A stretch of 64,000 nt of DNA, from NCBI GenBank assembly GCA_049323455.1, contig JBMONF010000028.1, positions 18,982-82,981 of the forward strand, given 5' to 3'. Under the pieces are notes generated by a model. The model was given only the letters and a program-made list of their open reading frames with translations. It was not told the origin of the DNA and searched no databases. Both the position numbers and the translations under genes were made by a program. The stretch is from Hypericibacter sp049323455. GTDB lineage: Bacteria; Pseudomonadota; Alphaproteobacteria; Dongiales; Dongiaceae. Numbering within the stretch: position 1 is the stretch's first letter; every line of letters begins with the position of its first letter. Below, piece by piece: positions 50,357 through 58,411 of the stretch.

Positions 50357-51261
50357 GCTGCGGCCTTCACGTCCCAGGTGTAGACAACGGCCGGCGCCGG
50401 GGCCCAGACCTTGGCCTTGTCCGCGCCCGGAAGATTGGCGATCGAGCGGTACTCCGAGGCCATCGCGACCCAGTCGTCGGTTTCGGCCAGCACGGCGGGT
50501 TTGCAGGCGAAGGCGTCGCGCAGAACGGCAAAACCGTTCCGAGTGCCCATGGTGAAGGTGTAGAAGCCGTCGAGATCCCTGAGGCCGGCCTCGAGCGCCT
50601 CGGCAAGGCTGGCCCCCTCCCCCAGGCGTTGCGCGAAATAGCGCGCCGCCACCTCGCTGTCATTGTCCGTCTCGAAATCGTGGCCGTGCTTCTTGAGCCA
50701 CTTGCGCATGTTGTTGTGGTTGGAAAGCGAGCCGTTGTGGACGAGGCACATGTCGGCGGCCGCCGTGAAGGGATGCGAGTGTTCCGTCGTCACCGCACTC
50801 TCGGTCGCCATGCGCGTATGGCCGATCGCATGCGTGCCCTCCATGTGCGAGAGCCCATAGCGATCCGCCACCTGCTTGGGCAGACCCATATCCTTGTAGA
50901 CCTCCATCACCTGGCCGTAGCCCATGATGCGGATCTCGGGATGATGAGCCTTGAGCCAGCCGCGCACCGTGGCATCGGGAGCGGAGACCGTCATGACGAC
51001 GTGATTGGCCTTGGGCTCGATGTCGACCTCGGCCTTGAGCGCCTCGCCGAGCGCCCCGCCGACCTCGCGCCAGTGGAAGTGAGGATCGGCATGGAACAGC
51101 GTCAGCTTCGACGCCTTGCCGGCCACCGGCTTGTGATAGACCGCGATGCCGGCGCTGTCGGGACCGCGCTCCGTCATCTCGATCAACATGCCCCTCAGAT
51201 GCCGGCCGAGGCTGGGCCTCAAGGCCGGATTCTTGAGGAAGAGTCCGACGATTCCGCACAT
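50353..51261 (-). CDS. mgsA: N-methylglutamate synthase subunit, class II glutamine amidotransferase
   Basis: 302 residues. N-terminal nucleophile amidotransferase: Cys2 in MCGIVGLFLK, RGPDSAGIAVY near residue 34, GHTRMATESAVTTEHSHPF near 150 and VHNGSLSNHNNMRKWL near 178. In glutamate synthases this domain releases ammonia from glutamine; in MgsABC it is thought to release methylamine from gamma-glutamylmethylamide. The AUG is preceded by GAGGATCC-type sequence rather than a strong Shine-Dalgarno. The 250 bases upstream contain a likely promoter with an AGGAAA/TTTCCT dyad. Confidence 0.87.
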   Translation of the reverse strand: MCGIVGLFLKNPALRPSLGRHLRGMLIEMTERGPDSAGIAVYHKPVAGKASKLTLFHADPHFHWREVGGALGEALKAEVDIEPKANHVVMTVSAPDATVRGWLKAHHPEIRIMGYGQVMEVYKDMGLPKQVADRYGLSHMEGTHAIGHTRMATESAVTTEHSHPFTAAADMCLVHNGSLSNHNNMRKWLKKHGHDFETDNDSEVAARYFAQRLGEGASLAEALEAGLRDLDGFYTFTMGTRNGFAVLRDAFACKPAVLAETDDWVAMASEYRSIANLPGADKAKVWAPAPAVVYTWDVKAAA

Positions 51262-51338
51262 GACGAGGATCCTTTCGGAAGCCGCTCAAAGAACAACGGC
51301 TACGACCATAACCCAGGCCGAGCCGGGAATCAATGCTG

Positions 51339-51364
51339 AGGAAACAAATTTTCCTGGGAGGAAA
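51339..51364 (-). promoter_or_regulatory. AGGAAA/TTTCCT dyad in the mgsA leader
   Basis: AGGAAA-CAAAT-TTTCCT (51339-51355) with a third half-site AGGAAA at 51359-51364, in an AT-rich island about 80-100 bases upstream of mgsA. A matching CAGGAAA half-site occurs upstream of mgdA (57519-57525) and a near match upstream of the second synthetase (63668-63676). Candidate operator for the XRE-cupin regulator; not tested. Confidence 0.4.
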
Positions 51365-51511
51365 TGGCCGGCTTTCCCCAGCCCCGGATTTCGTTAAGGC
51401 GCCCCCTGCCCTCGTCCCTGCGGGTCTGCCCCCGGGCGCCCCGGTTGGATTGCCGGGTTCAAGCCCGGCAACGGCGAACGAGGAGACCGCTCCGCGCTAT
51501 CGAAAACGACC

Positions 51512-52237
51512 TCAGTCCGCCTCGCGCGCGTAGCAGATGATGGAAAGGAAGCGGATCGGCAGCTTCCGGAGCTCGTCGGGCCCATGCGGCACATCGGCGT
51601 CGAAGAACAGCGAGTCGCCGGGGGTGAGCGTGTAGGTGCGGTCGCCGTGCCGGTAACTGACCTCGCCCTCGAGCATGAAGATGAACTCGACGCCCTCATG
51701 CTGAAACAGCGGAAACACGTCCGAGTCGGCCGTCAGCGTAATCATATAGGGCTCGACCGAGATGCTCTTGCGCAGCGTGTGGCCAAGCAGCTGATACTGA
51801 TGGCCCGCGCGTGTGCCGCGCCGTTCGATTTGGAGCCCCTGCCCCGCTTTCACGAAGGTGGCGTCGCGCTCCTCCTCGAAGCGGCGGAAGAAGGCGGTGA
51901 CTGGAACATGCAAGGCCACCGACAGGGCCCGCAGCGTGGCCAGCGAAGGCGAGGTCATGCCGTTCTCGATCTTGGACAGCATGCCGGCCGACAATTCGGC
52001 CATCTTGGCCAGCTCCGCCACGGTCATGTTGAGCTTGCGCCGGAAATCGCGAACCTCGCGCCCGATCGCGACCTCGAGCCGCCCCTGGCGCTGGTCGGCG
52101 AGACTGTGGGCATCCTGAAACTGTGCTATCTCGGCGTCGGCCTGCGACGCCGCAGACCGCTTGGCCGCGGGCCCCGATCTGCGCGCCGATGGCGCCGGCG
52201 GCGCCGACGATGCTCCGGTTTTGCGCTTGCCCCTCAC
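51512..52237 (-). CDS. XRE-family regulator with C-terminal cupin domain
   Basis: 241 residues from GTG 52237, which overlaps the mgdD stop (GTGA), so it is coupled to the oxidase operon. A basic, Ala-rich 45-residue leader is followed by the HTH (RKLNMTVAELAKMAELSAGM, LSKIENGMTSPSLATLRALS) near residues 75-125 and a cupin_2 domain (FPLFQHEGVEFIFMLEGEVS, LTPGDSLFFDADVPHGP) near 180-225. Such regulators (PuuR/SutR type) sense small amines or amino acids through the cupin. Its place between mgdD and mgsA suggests it controls the N-methylglutamate genes. It is followed by a 250-base gap with its possible operator. Confidence 0.9.
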   Translation of the reverse strand: MRGKRKTGASSAPPAPSARRSGPAAKRSAASQADAEIAQFQDAHSLADQRQGRLEVAIGREVRDFRRKLNMTVAELAKMAELSAGMLSKIENGMTSPSLATLRALSVALHVPVTAFFRRFEEERDATFVKAGQGLQIERRGTRAGHQYQLLGHTLRKSISVEPYMITLTADSDVFPLFQHEGVEFIFMLEGEVSYRHGDRTYTLTPGDSLFFDADVPHGPDELRKLPIRFLSIICYAREAD

Positions 52238-52965
52238 CGAGCCTCCGCGAGTCGTTGCAACGCGGCCAATCCGATCGGATGGCCGTCGAACTCGGCCATC
52301 GCATCCACGACGCAAGACCACATATATTCGGCCGAGGCGCTGTCGGTCAGGAGGTGATAGGCCGGCAGCTCGCCGACATCGTCGCGGATCACGATGGCGC
52401 TGATCTTGGCTACCGAGGTCTGAGCGATCTGGCCCTGACGGAATTTGTGCGGCCGCAGATCGACGCCGCACATCTTGGCGAACATTGCCGGCGCCTGCGC
52501 ACCCGGCACCATGAACCAGCAATGGCTCTCCGAGCGGGGCATCGGATAACCGATCGGCTGGCGCGGCCGCTCGGCCCCCCAGCTCCACGCCTTGTTGAGG
52601 CGGTCGACGAGCCGGCCCTCGCCCCTGAGGCCATCGATCAGGAAGATCTCGGACGGCGCCAGGCGGGCGGCCAGCGAGCCGTCGGCCTGGCGGTAAGCCA
52701 TGTTGCTCTCGGGCCCGATCGCGAGCCCCTGGCCGGTCAGCCATTCGATCGTGCCGGCACCCTTGAAGCCGGTGCGCGGCAGGGGCGACAGATCGACCAG
52801 GGCGAGCCGGCGACCGATCGCGGTTTCCTCCTCCACGGCGCGACCGAGGCGGATGGCCACGGCCGCGTCGCGCAGCGGCGCCCACTCGGCACCGAGCCGC
52901 TGCAGGATGCGATAGACGTAGCTGCGCCGTGTGCAGGCGACCGGAGTGATGCTTCCTTCCGCCAT
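52234..52965 (-). CDS. mgdD: N-methylglutamate dehydrogenase/sarcosine oxidase gamma subunit
   Basis: 243 residues. Matches the SoxG-like gamma subunit: GRRLALVDLSPLPRTGFKG near residue 50, LIDGL in the middle and SESHCWFMVPGAQAPAMFAK near 145, a divergent GcvT-like fold that assists folate-dependent C1 transfer. The weakest-conserved subunit of the complex; the assignment leans on position after the alpha subunit (three bases apart) and on the SDLRPHKF-like VDLRPHKFRQGQIAQTSVA stretch that is typical. It overlaps the start of the XRE-cupin gene. Confidence 0.8.
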   Translation of the reverse strand: MAEGSITPVACTRRSYVYRILQRLGAEWAPLRDAAVAIRLGRAVEEETAIGRRLALVDLSPLPRTGFKGAGTIEWLTGQGLAIGPESNMAYRQADGSLAARLAPSEIFLIDGLRGEGRLVDRLNKAWSWGAERPRQPIGYPMPRSESHCWFMVPGAQAPAMFAKMCGVDLRPHKFRQGQIAQTSVAKISAIVIRDDVGELPAYHLLTDSASAEYMWSCVVDAMAEFDGHPIGLAALQRLAEAR

Positions 52966-52968
52966 GGC

Positions 52969-55887
52969 TCACATCTCCTGTCGCTTGTTCTCGGGATCGT
53001 AGAACGGGATCGGCACCACGCGCCCCTGGATGACGCGATCGCCGGCGACCTTGATATCGAAGGTCTTACCGATCTCGGCCTGCTCCGGATGAACGTAGGC
53101 GAGGCCGACGGCGCGCCCGACCGAAGGCGAGATCACGGCCGAGGTGACGCGCCCGACGATCTCCTGCCCCCGCAACACCAGATGACATTCCTCCGGCACC
53201 GGCGCATTGGGATCGTCGAGGGTGAAGCCGACGAGCTTGCGGGTCAGGCCCGAACGCCGCTGAATCTCGATGGAGCGGCCACCCATGAAATAGGACTTGT
53301 TCTTGGCCAGCGCCCAAGCCATGTCCGCCTCGTAAGGGTGCGTCAAGCCGTCGGTATCCTGGCCAATGATGATGTGCCCTTTTTCCAGACGCAACACGCG
53401 TTGCGCCTCCACGCCGAAGGGCTTGATGCCGTATGGCTTGCCCGCCTCCATCAGCCGGTCCCACAGCGCCTCGCCCATCGAGGCGGGCACGTGGATCTCG
53501 TAGCCGAGCTCGCCCACGAAGCCCACGCGCATGAGCCGGGCGGGGATGCCCGCCACCGTGCCCATGCGCACCCCCATATAGGGAAAGGCCTCGGCCGAGA
53601 GATCGACGTCGGTGCAGAGCGTCCGCAGCACCTCGCGCGATCTGGGGCCAGCCAGATTGACGCCGGCATAGGCGGCCGTCACGTTGGCGATATCGACGTC
53701 GAGCCGCCATTGCGCGTTCCAGAACAGCATCAGGCGATAGACGCCGTCCACGCCGCCGGTGGTGGCGGTGACATAGAAGTGCTCGTCGTGGAAACGACAG
53801 GCGACACCGTCATCGATGACGGCGCCGCTCTGGTCCGTCATCAGCACGTAGCGCGAGCGACCGACCGGCTGCTTCGAATAGGTGAAGGTGTAGAGCCGGT
53901 TCAGGAACTCCGCCGCGTCGGGGCCGCGCAGATCGAGCCCGCCCAAGGTCGAGACGTCGATGAGGCCGACATTGTTGCGGACGTTCTTGACCTCTTCCCG
54001 GATCGCCTGATCGCGCTGCTCCTTCTTGCCGTAGAAGGCGGGGCGGTACCACAGGCCTGCGACCATCATGCGCGCGCCCAGCTCGATATGGCGGTGATGC
54101 ATGGCCGTGAAGCGCTCGGGCTCGAACACGCGGCCTGCGAGATGGCCGAATTTCTCCGGCCGATAGGGCGGGCGCTGCGTCGTGACCGACATGGTGGCGA
54201 TGTCGCGGCCGGTCTCCTTGGCGGCGATGCGCACGGCAACCACCGCCGAATGGCGGCCCTGCGACGGGCCCATGCTGACGGTCGAGTAGCGCTTCAGCAG
54301 CTCGACATGGTCGTAACCGTCGGCGATGCCGTTGACGAGATCCTTGACCTGGAGATCCTCGTCGAAATCGACGAAATCCCTGCCCTTCTTGCTCGGGAAG
54401 ATCGGCCAGGGATGGGTCACGCCGATCGCACCGCGATCGCCTGGCAGGGGCGGCTCCGCACCCGCGCTTCCGCCTGCGTCCTTGGCCGCGGCCCAGCCGG
54501 CGCGCCGGCCTTCGGCGAGCACGGCATCGATGTTGTAGGCGCCGTTGACGGAGCCGGCCGCGAAGACATGGGCTGGCAGGACGCTGGGGGCAAACATGTG
54601 GCTCGAGCGGTCATAGGCGAACTTGGCGCCGATATGATGCAGGAGTTGCCCGGTGGGGCTGTAGCCGACAGACATGCAGAGCAGATCGCAGTCGAGCGTG
54701 GCCAGCGCGTCGGACACCTGGCCTTCGCCCGTTACCCTACCCACCAACGCGCCGATGATGTGCCGCTTGCCAGCACCCGGCATTGTCTGTGCCACCGCAT
54801 GGCCCTGCATCACCGGGATGGCGCGGGCGCGTACCGCCCTGGCAAGGGCCGAGCCGTCGGCCGACGGCCGGATATCAACCACCGCCGCCACCGCCACGCC
54901 GGCCTCATCGAGATCGAGCGCGACGCCGTAGCCGTCGGCATTCGCTGTCAGCACCACGGCGCGCCTGCCCGGCCGCACGCCATAGAGACGGATCAGGCGC
55001 TGCGCCGCCGAACCCTGCATCACGCCGGGAAGGTCGTTGTTGCGGAACACGGCCGGCTGGTCGAGCGAGCCCGTTGCCGCCACCACCGCCTTGGCGCGCA
55101 ATTTGTAGAAGCGCTGGCCGCGTACGACGGCGAGCCAGTTGTCGGCGAAAAGGCCGGTGCAGGTGGCGTCGGTCAGCACGCGGATGGCGCTCGTGGCCCG
55201 CACCTGCGCCTCCAGCTCGTTAAGGAGCCTGGCGCCACGGTTGCCTTCTGCGTCGAAGCGCGCATAGGCGAGCGAACCGCCGAGGCGCGGGCTCTCGTCG
55301 ATCAGGATCACCTCGAGGCCGGACCTCGCCGCCTCGATCGCCGCCGCCATGCCGGCCGGCCCACCGCCGATCACGGCCACGTCCGCGAACAGATATTCCT
55401 TGTCGTAGTAGGCGTGATGCGCGTGCACATTGACCGTGCCGATGCCGGCAATGGCGCGGATCAGCTTCTCCCAATAGGGCCAGGCCCATTTCGGCTTGTA
55501 GAAGGCCTTGTAGTAGAAGCCCACGGGAAGAAACCGGCCAAGCTTCTCCATGACGGAGAGCCGGTCCTGCTCGAGGCTGCCCTCGTAGTTCTGCGCCATC
55601 ACCGCGAGGCCCTGCGTGATCGGCCGCATGTCGGCCAGCACGTTGGGCTCGTCGCCGATCTGGACCAGCGTGTTGGCGTCCTGCCCGGCCATGGTGAGCA
55701 CGCCGCGCGGACGGTGATATTTGAAGGATCGCGAGAGCAGCCATTCGCCGTTCGCTGCCAACGCGCTGGCGATGGTGTCGCCGGCGAAGCCCCGGAAAGG
55801 GCGCCCCTCGAAAGTGAAGTCGATCGGCCGGCTGCGGTCGATCAGAAGGCCGGCCGGCGCCGGCAAGCGGTTCACGCCGTCGCTCAT
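52969..55887 (-). CDS. mgdC: N-methylglutamate dehydrogenase/sarcosine oxidase alpha subunit
   Basis: 972 residues. N-terminal ferredoxin-like segment (PIDFTFEGRPFRGFAGDTIA) near residue 20, a NAD-binding flavoprotein core with DVAVIGGGPAGMAAAIEAA near 165 and VVAATGSLDQPAVFRNNDLP near 260, and a C-terminal GcvT-like tetrahydrofolate domain from about 590 (GLIDVSTLGGLDLRGPDAAEF, VGFVGELGYEIHVP, in short parts). This is the order of heterotetrameric sarcosine oxidase alpha chains. In MgdABCD it takes part in oxidising N-methylglutamate to glutamate and methylene-THF or formaldehyde. ATG 55887 overlaps the mgdB stop by four bases. Confidence 0.88.
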   Translation of the reverse strand: MSDGVNRLPAPAGLLIDRSRPIDFTFEGRPFRGFAGDTIASALAANGEWLLSRSFKYHRPRGVLTMAGQDANTLVQIGDEPNVLADMRPITQGLAVMAQNYEGSLEQDRLSVMEKLGRFLPVGFYYKAFYKPKWAWPYWEKLIRAIAGIGTVNVHAHHAYYDKEYLFADVAVIGGGPAGMAAAIEAARSGLEVILIDESPRLGGSLAYARFDAEGNRGARLLNELEAQVRATSAIRVLTDATCTGLFADNWLAVVRGQRFYKLRAKAVVAATGSLDQPAVFRNNDLPGVMQGSAAQRLIRLYGVRPGRRAVVLTANADGYGVALDLDEAGVAVAAVVDIRPSADGSALARAVRARAIPVMQGHAVAQTMPGAGKRHIIGALVGRVTGEGQVSDALATLDCDLLCMSVGYSPTGQLLHHIGAKFAYDRSSHMFAPSVLPAHVFAAGSVNGAYNIDAVLAEGRRAGWAAAKDAGGSAGAEPPLPGDRGAIGVTHPWPIFPSKKGRDFVDFDEDLQVKDLVNGIADGYDHVELLKRYSTVSMGPSQGRHSAVVAVRIAAKETGRDIATMSVTTQRPPYRPEKFGHLAGRVFEPERFTAMHHRHIELGARMMVAGLWYRPAFYGKKEQRDQAIREEVKNVRNNVGLIDVSTLGGLDLRGPDAAEFLNRLYTFTYSKQPVGRSRYVLMTDQSGAVIDDGVACRFHDEHFYVTATTGGVDGVYRLMLFWNAQWRLDVDIANVTAAYAGVNLAGPRSREVLRTLCTDVDLSAEAFPYMGVRMGTVAGIPARLMRVGFVGELGYEIHVPASMGEALWDRLMEAGKPYGIKPFGVEAQRVLRLEKGHIIIGQDTDGLTHPYEADMAWALAKNKSYFMGGRSIEIQRRSGLTRKLVGFTLDDPNAPVPEECHLVLRGQEIVGRVTSAVISPSVGRAVGLAYVHPEQAEIGKTFDIKVAGDRVIQGRVVPIPFYDPENKRQEM

Positions 55888-56192
55888 TTCTTGTCCTCGT
55901 TCGCCTTCGGGCGCGGCTGGAATTCGACCCGGTTCTTGAAAACCTCGCCGGCCGGATAGGTGCGGACGATCTCGTCCGTCACCGTGTTGCGCTCGGCGAT
56001 GAACCAGAAGGAGGTGGGCAGGTGGCACCACCATTCGCGCACCAGGCCGGCCGTGTTGTTCTCGATGAACACGAACTCGGCCCACTCCTTGTCGGTGCAG
56101 GTGGCCGGATCGGGCATCTCCTTGACCTCGCCGCCCCAGACGAACTCGGAGATGTTGCGCGGGCCATTGAGCGGGCAGTTCATGATCTTCAT
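55884..56192 (-). CDS. mgdB: N-methylglutamate dehydrogenase/sarcosine oxidase delta subunit
   Basis: 102 residues. SoxD-like: MKIMNCPLNGPRNISEFVWG at the N-terminus, WAEFVFIENNTAGLVREWW, and FWFIAERNTVTDEI near residue 63. In sarcosine oxidase delta chains a zinc ion is held by CPxC and HxxxC motifs. Here the second Cys is Asn (CPLN) and the HLPTS segment ends in Ser, so the zinc site appears incomplete. It is coupled to mgdC by a four-base overlap and lies 18 bases after mgdA, which fixes its identity. Confidence 0.85.
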   Translation of the reverse strand: MKIMNCPLNGPRNISEFVWGGEVKEMPDPATCTDKEWAEFVFIENNTAGLVREWWCHLPTSFWFIAERNTVTDEIVRTYPAGEVFKNRVEFQPRPKANEDKK

Positions 56193-56210
56193 GGGCTCTC
56201 CCTCCCTCGC

Positions 56211-57452
56211 TCAGTGGCCGACCGAGGCCGCGCCCTTCTCGCCCACCTGCTTCATCTCCTCGAAGCGGCTGAGACGGAAGGGTTCGATCAGCTCATGCGG
56301 CTTTCCGTTGGCGACGGTGTAGGACATGGTGAGGCCGCAGACCGGCGTGGCCTTGAAGCCCCAGGTGCCCCAGCCTGAATCGATGTAATAGTTCTCGAGC
56401 GGCGTCAGGCCCATGACCGGGCTGAAGTCCGGCGTCATGTCGGCCATGCCGGCCCACTGGCGGAAAAGCTTCATCTCGGCGAGGAAGGGCAGCAGCTCGA
56501 GCATGTGGCCCAACAGCCCCTCCTTGAAATCGAGCGTCGAGCGCGTCGAATAGATGCCGTAGGGATCGGTCGAGCCGCCCATCACCAGCTCGCCGCGCGA
56601 GGACTGCGAGATATAGACGTGCAGCGAGCCCGACACGATGATCTGGTCGAGGAAGGGCTTGACCGGCAGCGACACGCAGGCCTGCAGCGGAATGGTGCGG
56701 ATCGGCAGGCGGAAGCCCGCCATCTTGGCCACGAGCGAGCTCGAGCCGGCCGTCGCCTGCAGCACCTTGTTGGCGTAGACGGTGCCGCGGTTGGTGACGA
56801 CGCCCTTGACCTTGCCGTTTTCCTTGAGGATGTCGGTCACTTCGGTTAGCTGATGGATTTCGACGCCGCGCTGCGCCGCGCCCCGGGCGTAGCCCCACGC
56901 CACCGCGTCGTGGCGCGCGATCGAGCCCGGCGGGTGGTAGAGCGCGCCCAGGATCGGATAGCGCACATCCTCCGACAGGTTCAGCACCGGGCAGATCTTT
57001 CGGATGTCTTCGGGCCAGATCAGCTCGGAATTCACGCCGAGCTGCTTGTTGACCTCGGCGCGCCAGCGGCTGGTGCGGATCGCGGCGTCGGTATGAGCCA
57101 GCGTGAAATGGCCCCGCTCGGAATAGAGGATGTTGTAGTCGAGCTCCTGGCTCAGCTCCTGATAGAGCTTGACCGACACGTCGTAGAACTTGACGCCTTC
57201 CGGCGTCAGATAGTTGGAGCGGATGATCGCGGTGTTGCGCGCCGTGTTGCCGCCGGCCAGATAGCCCTTTTCCAGCACCGCGACGTCGGTAATCCCGTAG
57301 TCGCGTGCGAGATAGTAGGCGGTGGCGAGCGCATGGCCGCCGCCGCCGATGATGACGACGTCGTAGGTGGGCTTCAGATCCTTGGCGAGCGGGAAGTGGC
57401 GCTCGGCCGGGTATGTCTTCCTGAAGCCGTATTTCAGCAGGCCGAAGGGCAT
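56211..57452 (-). CDS. mgdA: N-methylglutamate dehydrogenase/sarcosine oxidase beta subunit
   Basis: 413 residues from ATG 57452 (AAGGGG upstream). DAO-type flavoprotein: FAD motif YDVVIIGGGGHALATAYYLA at residues 30-49, EKGYLAGGNTARNTAIIRSN near 61, and the C-terminal DSGWGTWGFKATPVCG near 368. Sarcosine oxidase beta chains carry covalent FMN on a His near residue 173; His173 (LYHPPG) and His181 (ARHDAVAWG) are the candidates here. First gene of the operon; the alternative of a plain heterotetrameric sarcosine oxidase cannot be excluded from this gene alone, but mgsABC and gmaS follow in the same direction. Confidence 0.87.
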   Translation of the reverse strand: MPFGLLKYGFRKTYPAERHFPLAKDLKPTYDVVIIGGGGHALATAYYLARDYGITDVAVLEKGYLAGGNTARNTAIIRSNYLTPEGVKFYDVSVKLYQELSQELDYNILYSERGHFTLAHTDAAIRTSRWRAEVNKQLGVNSELIWPEDIRKICPVLNLSEDVRYPILGALYHPPGSIARHDAVAWGYARGAAQRGVEIHQLTEVTDILKENGKVKGVVTNRGTVYANKVLQATAGSSSLVAKMAGFRLPIRTIPLQACVSLPVKPFLDQIIVSGSLHVYISQSSRGELVMGGSTDPYGIYSTRSTLDFKEGLLGHMLELLPFLAEMKLFRQWAGMADMTPDFSPVMGLTPLENYYIDSGWGTWGFKATPVCGLTMSYTVANGKPHELIEPFRLSRFEEMKQVGEKGAASVGH

Positions 57453-57688
57453 CGCAGACCCCTTGCTTGACGAGGCGATGAAGCGCCGATTTCGAGCGGT
57501 CCGCAGGCTAACGGCGCGTTTCCTGTGGTGCAACTAATTTGAACAAAGTGACCAGCGCGAAGCCGCCGCCGACTGCTCCGGATTCGACAGGCGCGGCGTC
57601 GCGGCGCAGCGAGTCGGGCTTCGGACCGCTTGAAGGCGGCGGGGAACCGTCCCAAAGTCGGGGCAGCCGAATTCGAAAGGAACCGACC

Positions 57689-58294
57689 ATGCCGGGCGAA
57701 GATCGAGCCAATGTCGTGCTGTTGGAGCCGGCTGCCGCGGCGCTGCGCGACGAGTTCATCGGCTGGCAATGCCGGCTGCGCCAGCTCTCGGTACGTGAAG
57801 GATTGGGCCGGCCGTCGAGCGGCATGCGGCCAAAGGTGAGCGCGCCGGACGGCCATGAGCTTGCGGCAGCCATCACGATTCTGATCATGCGCGAAGAGCC
57901 CGGGGAGAGCACCACGCAGTTCCGGTTCCAGGTGCAGAAGACGCACGATCCGATCGAGCGCTACGACAAGGCGCTCGAGATCCTGTCGGGCTGGTACTAT
58001 CAGCGGCCGCGCGAGTTCACCGACGTGATGACGGCCCTGTTCGGCCCCGGTTCCGCGCTGGCCGACCGGCTGCTGCTGCATGGGCGCTGCGTGCTCGACT
58101 TCGCCGAATCGAGCAAGGGCTACCGCATCCCCTGCGCCGTGCTCTCCCTGCCCGAGGAGGACGATTTCTTCCAGGCCACTTATTGGCACAATCGCCTCTT
58201 CAACCCCAACATGCCGCCGGGCGTGCGCGTGCTGTCCTTCACGCCCGACTGGTCCCACGCCGGCGCTTACGAGTACGAGCCCGAGGGCAACTAA
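57689..58294 (+). CDS. Uncharacterised protein between the two synthase clusters
   Basis: 201 residues from ATG 57689 with GAAAGGAACC upstream; a longer in-frame start at 57539 adds a low-complexity leader. I do not recognise the family. The sequence is soluble with no signal or membrane segment: LRDEFIGWQCRLRQLSVREG near residue 20, an acidic and His-containing QKTHDPIERYDKALEILSGW near 95, and a Pro/Phe-rich C-terminus (FFQATYWHNRLFNPNMPP). It is divergent from mgdA and convergent with the 138-residue gene at 58412. Base composition is typical of the region. Its position suggests an auxiliary role in the methylamine genes (inference). Confidence 0.7.
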   Translation: MPGEDRANVVLLEPAAAALRDEFIGWQCRLRQLSVREGLGRPSSGMRPKVSAPDGHELAAAITILIMREEPGESTTQFRFQVQKTHDPIERYDKALEILSGWYYQRPREFTDVMTALFGPGSALADRLLLHGRCVLDFAESSKGYRIPCAVLSLPEEDDFFQATYWHNRLFNPNMPPGVRVLSFTPDWSHAGAYEYEPEGN

Positions 58295-58411
58295 GCAGAG
58301 CCTCTCGCCCCCGTACTATCCGCAAGGAGGAACAGGCCGCAAGAAAGGCCGAGTTTCTTGCGAAACCCGGCCCATTCTTTGCCTGCGCGCCCCCTTGCGC
58401 AGCACCCCGGT

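Noticed and set aside
52123..55959. A 1278-codon open frame on the plus strand opposite mgdC
   Set aside because: It is the complementary frame of a high-GC gene: Arg/His/Ala-rich with no domain, no ribosome site, and it fully overlaps well-supported genes. The same applies to long plus-strand frames opposite the second cluster (58822-62100).
56211..57452. Ordinary heterotetrameric sarcosine oxidase operon
   Set aside because: Kept as a secondary possibility for the four mgd genes, but mgsABC and gmaS following in the known methylamine-cluster order, and no glyA or purU-type partner nearby, make N-methylglutamate dehydrogenase the better reading.
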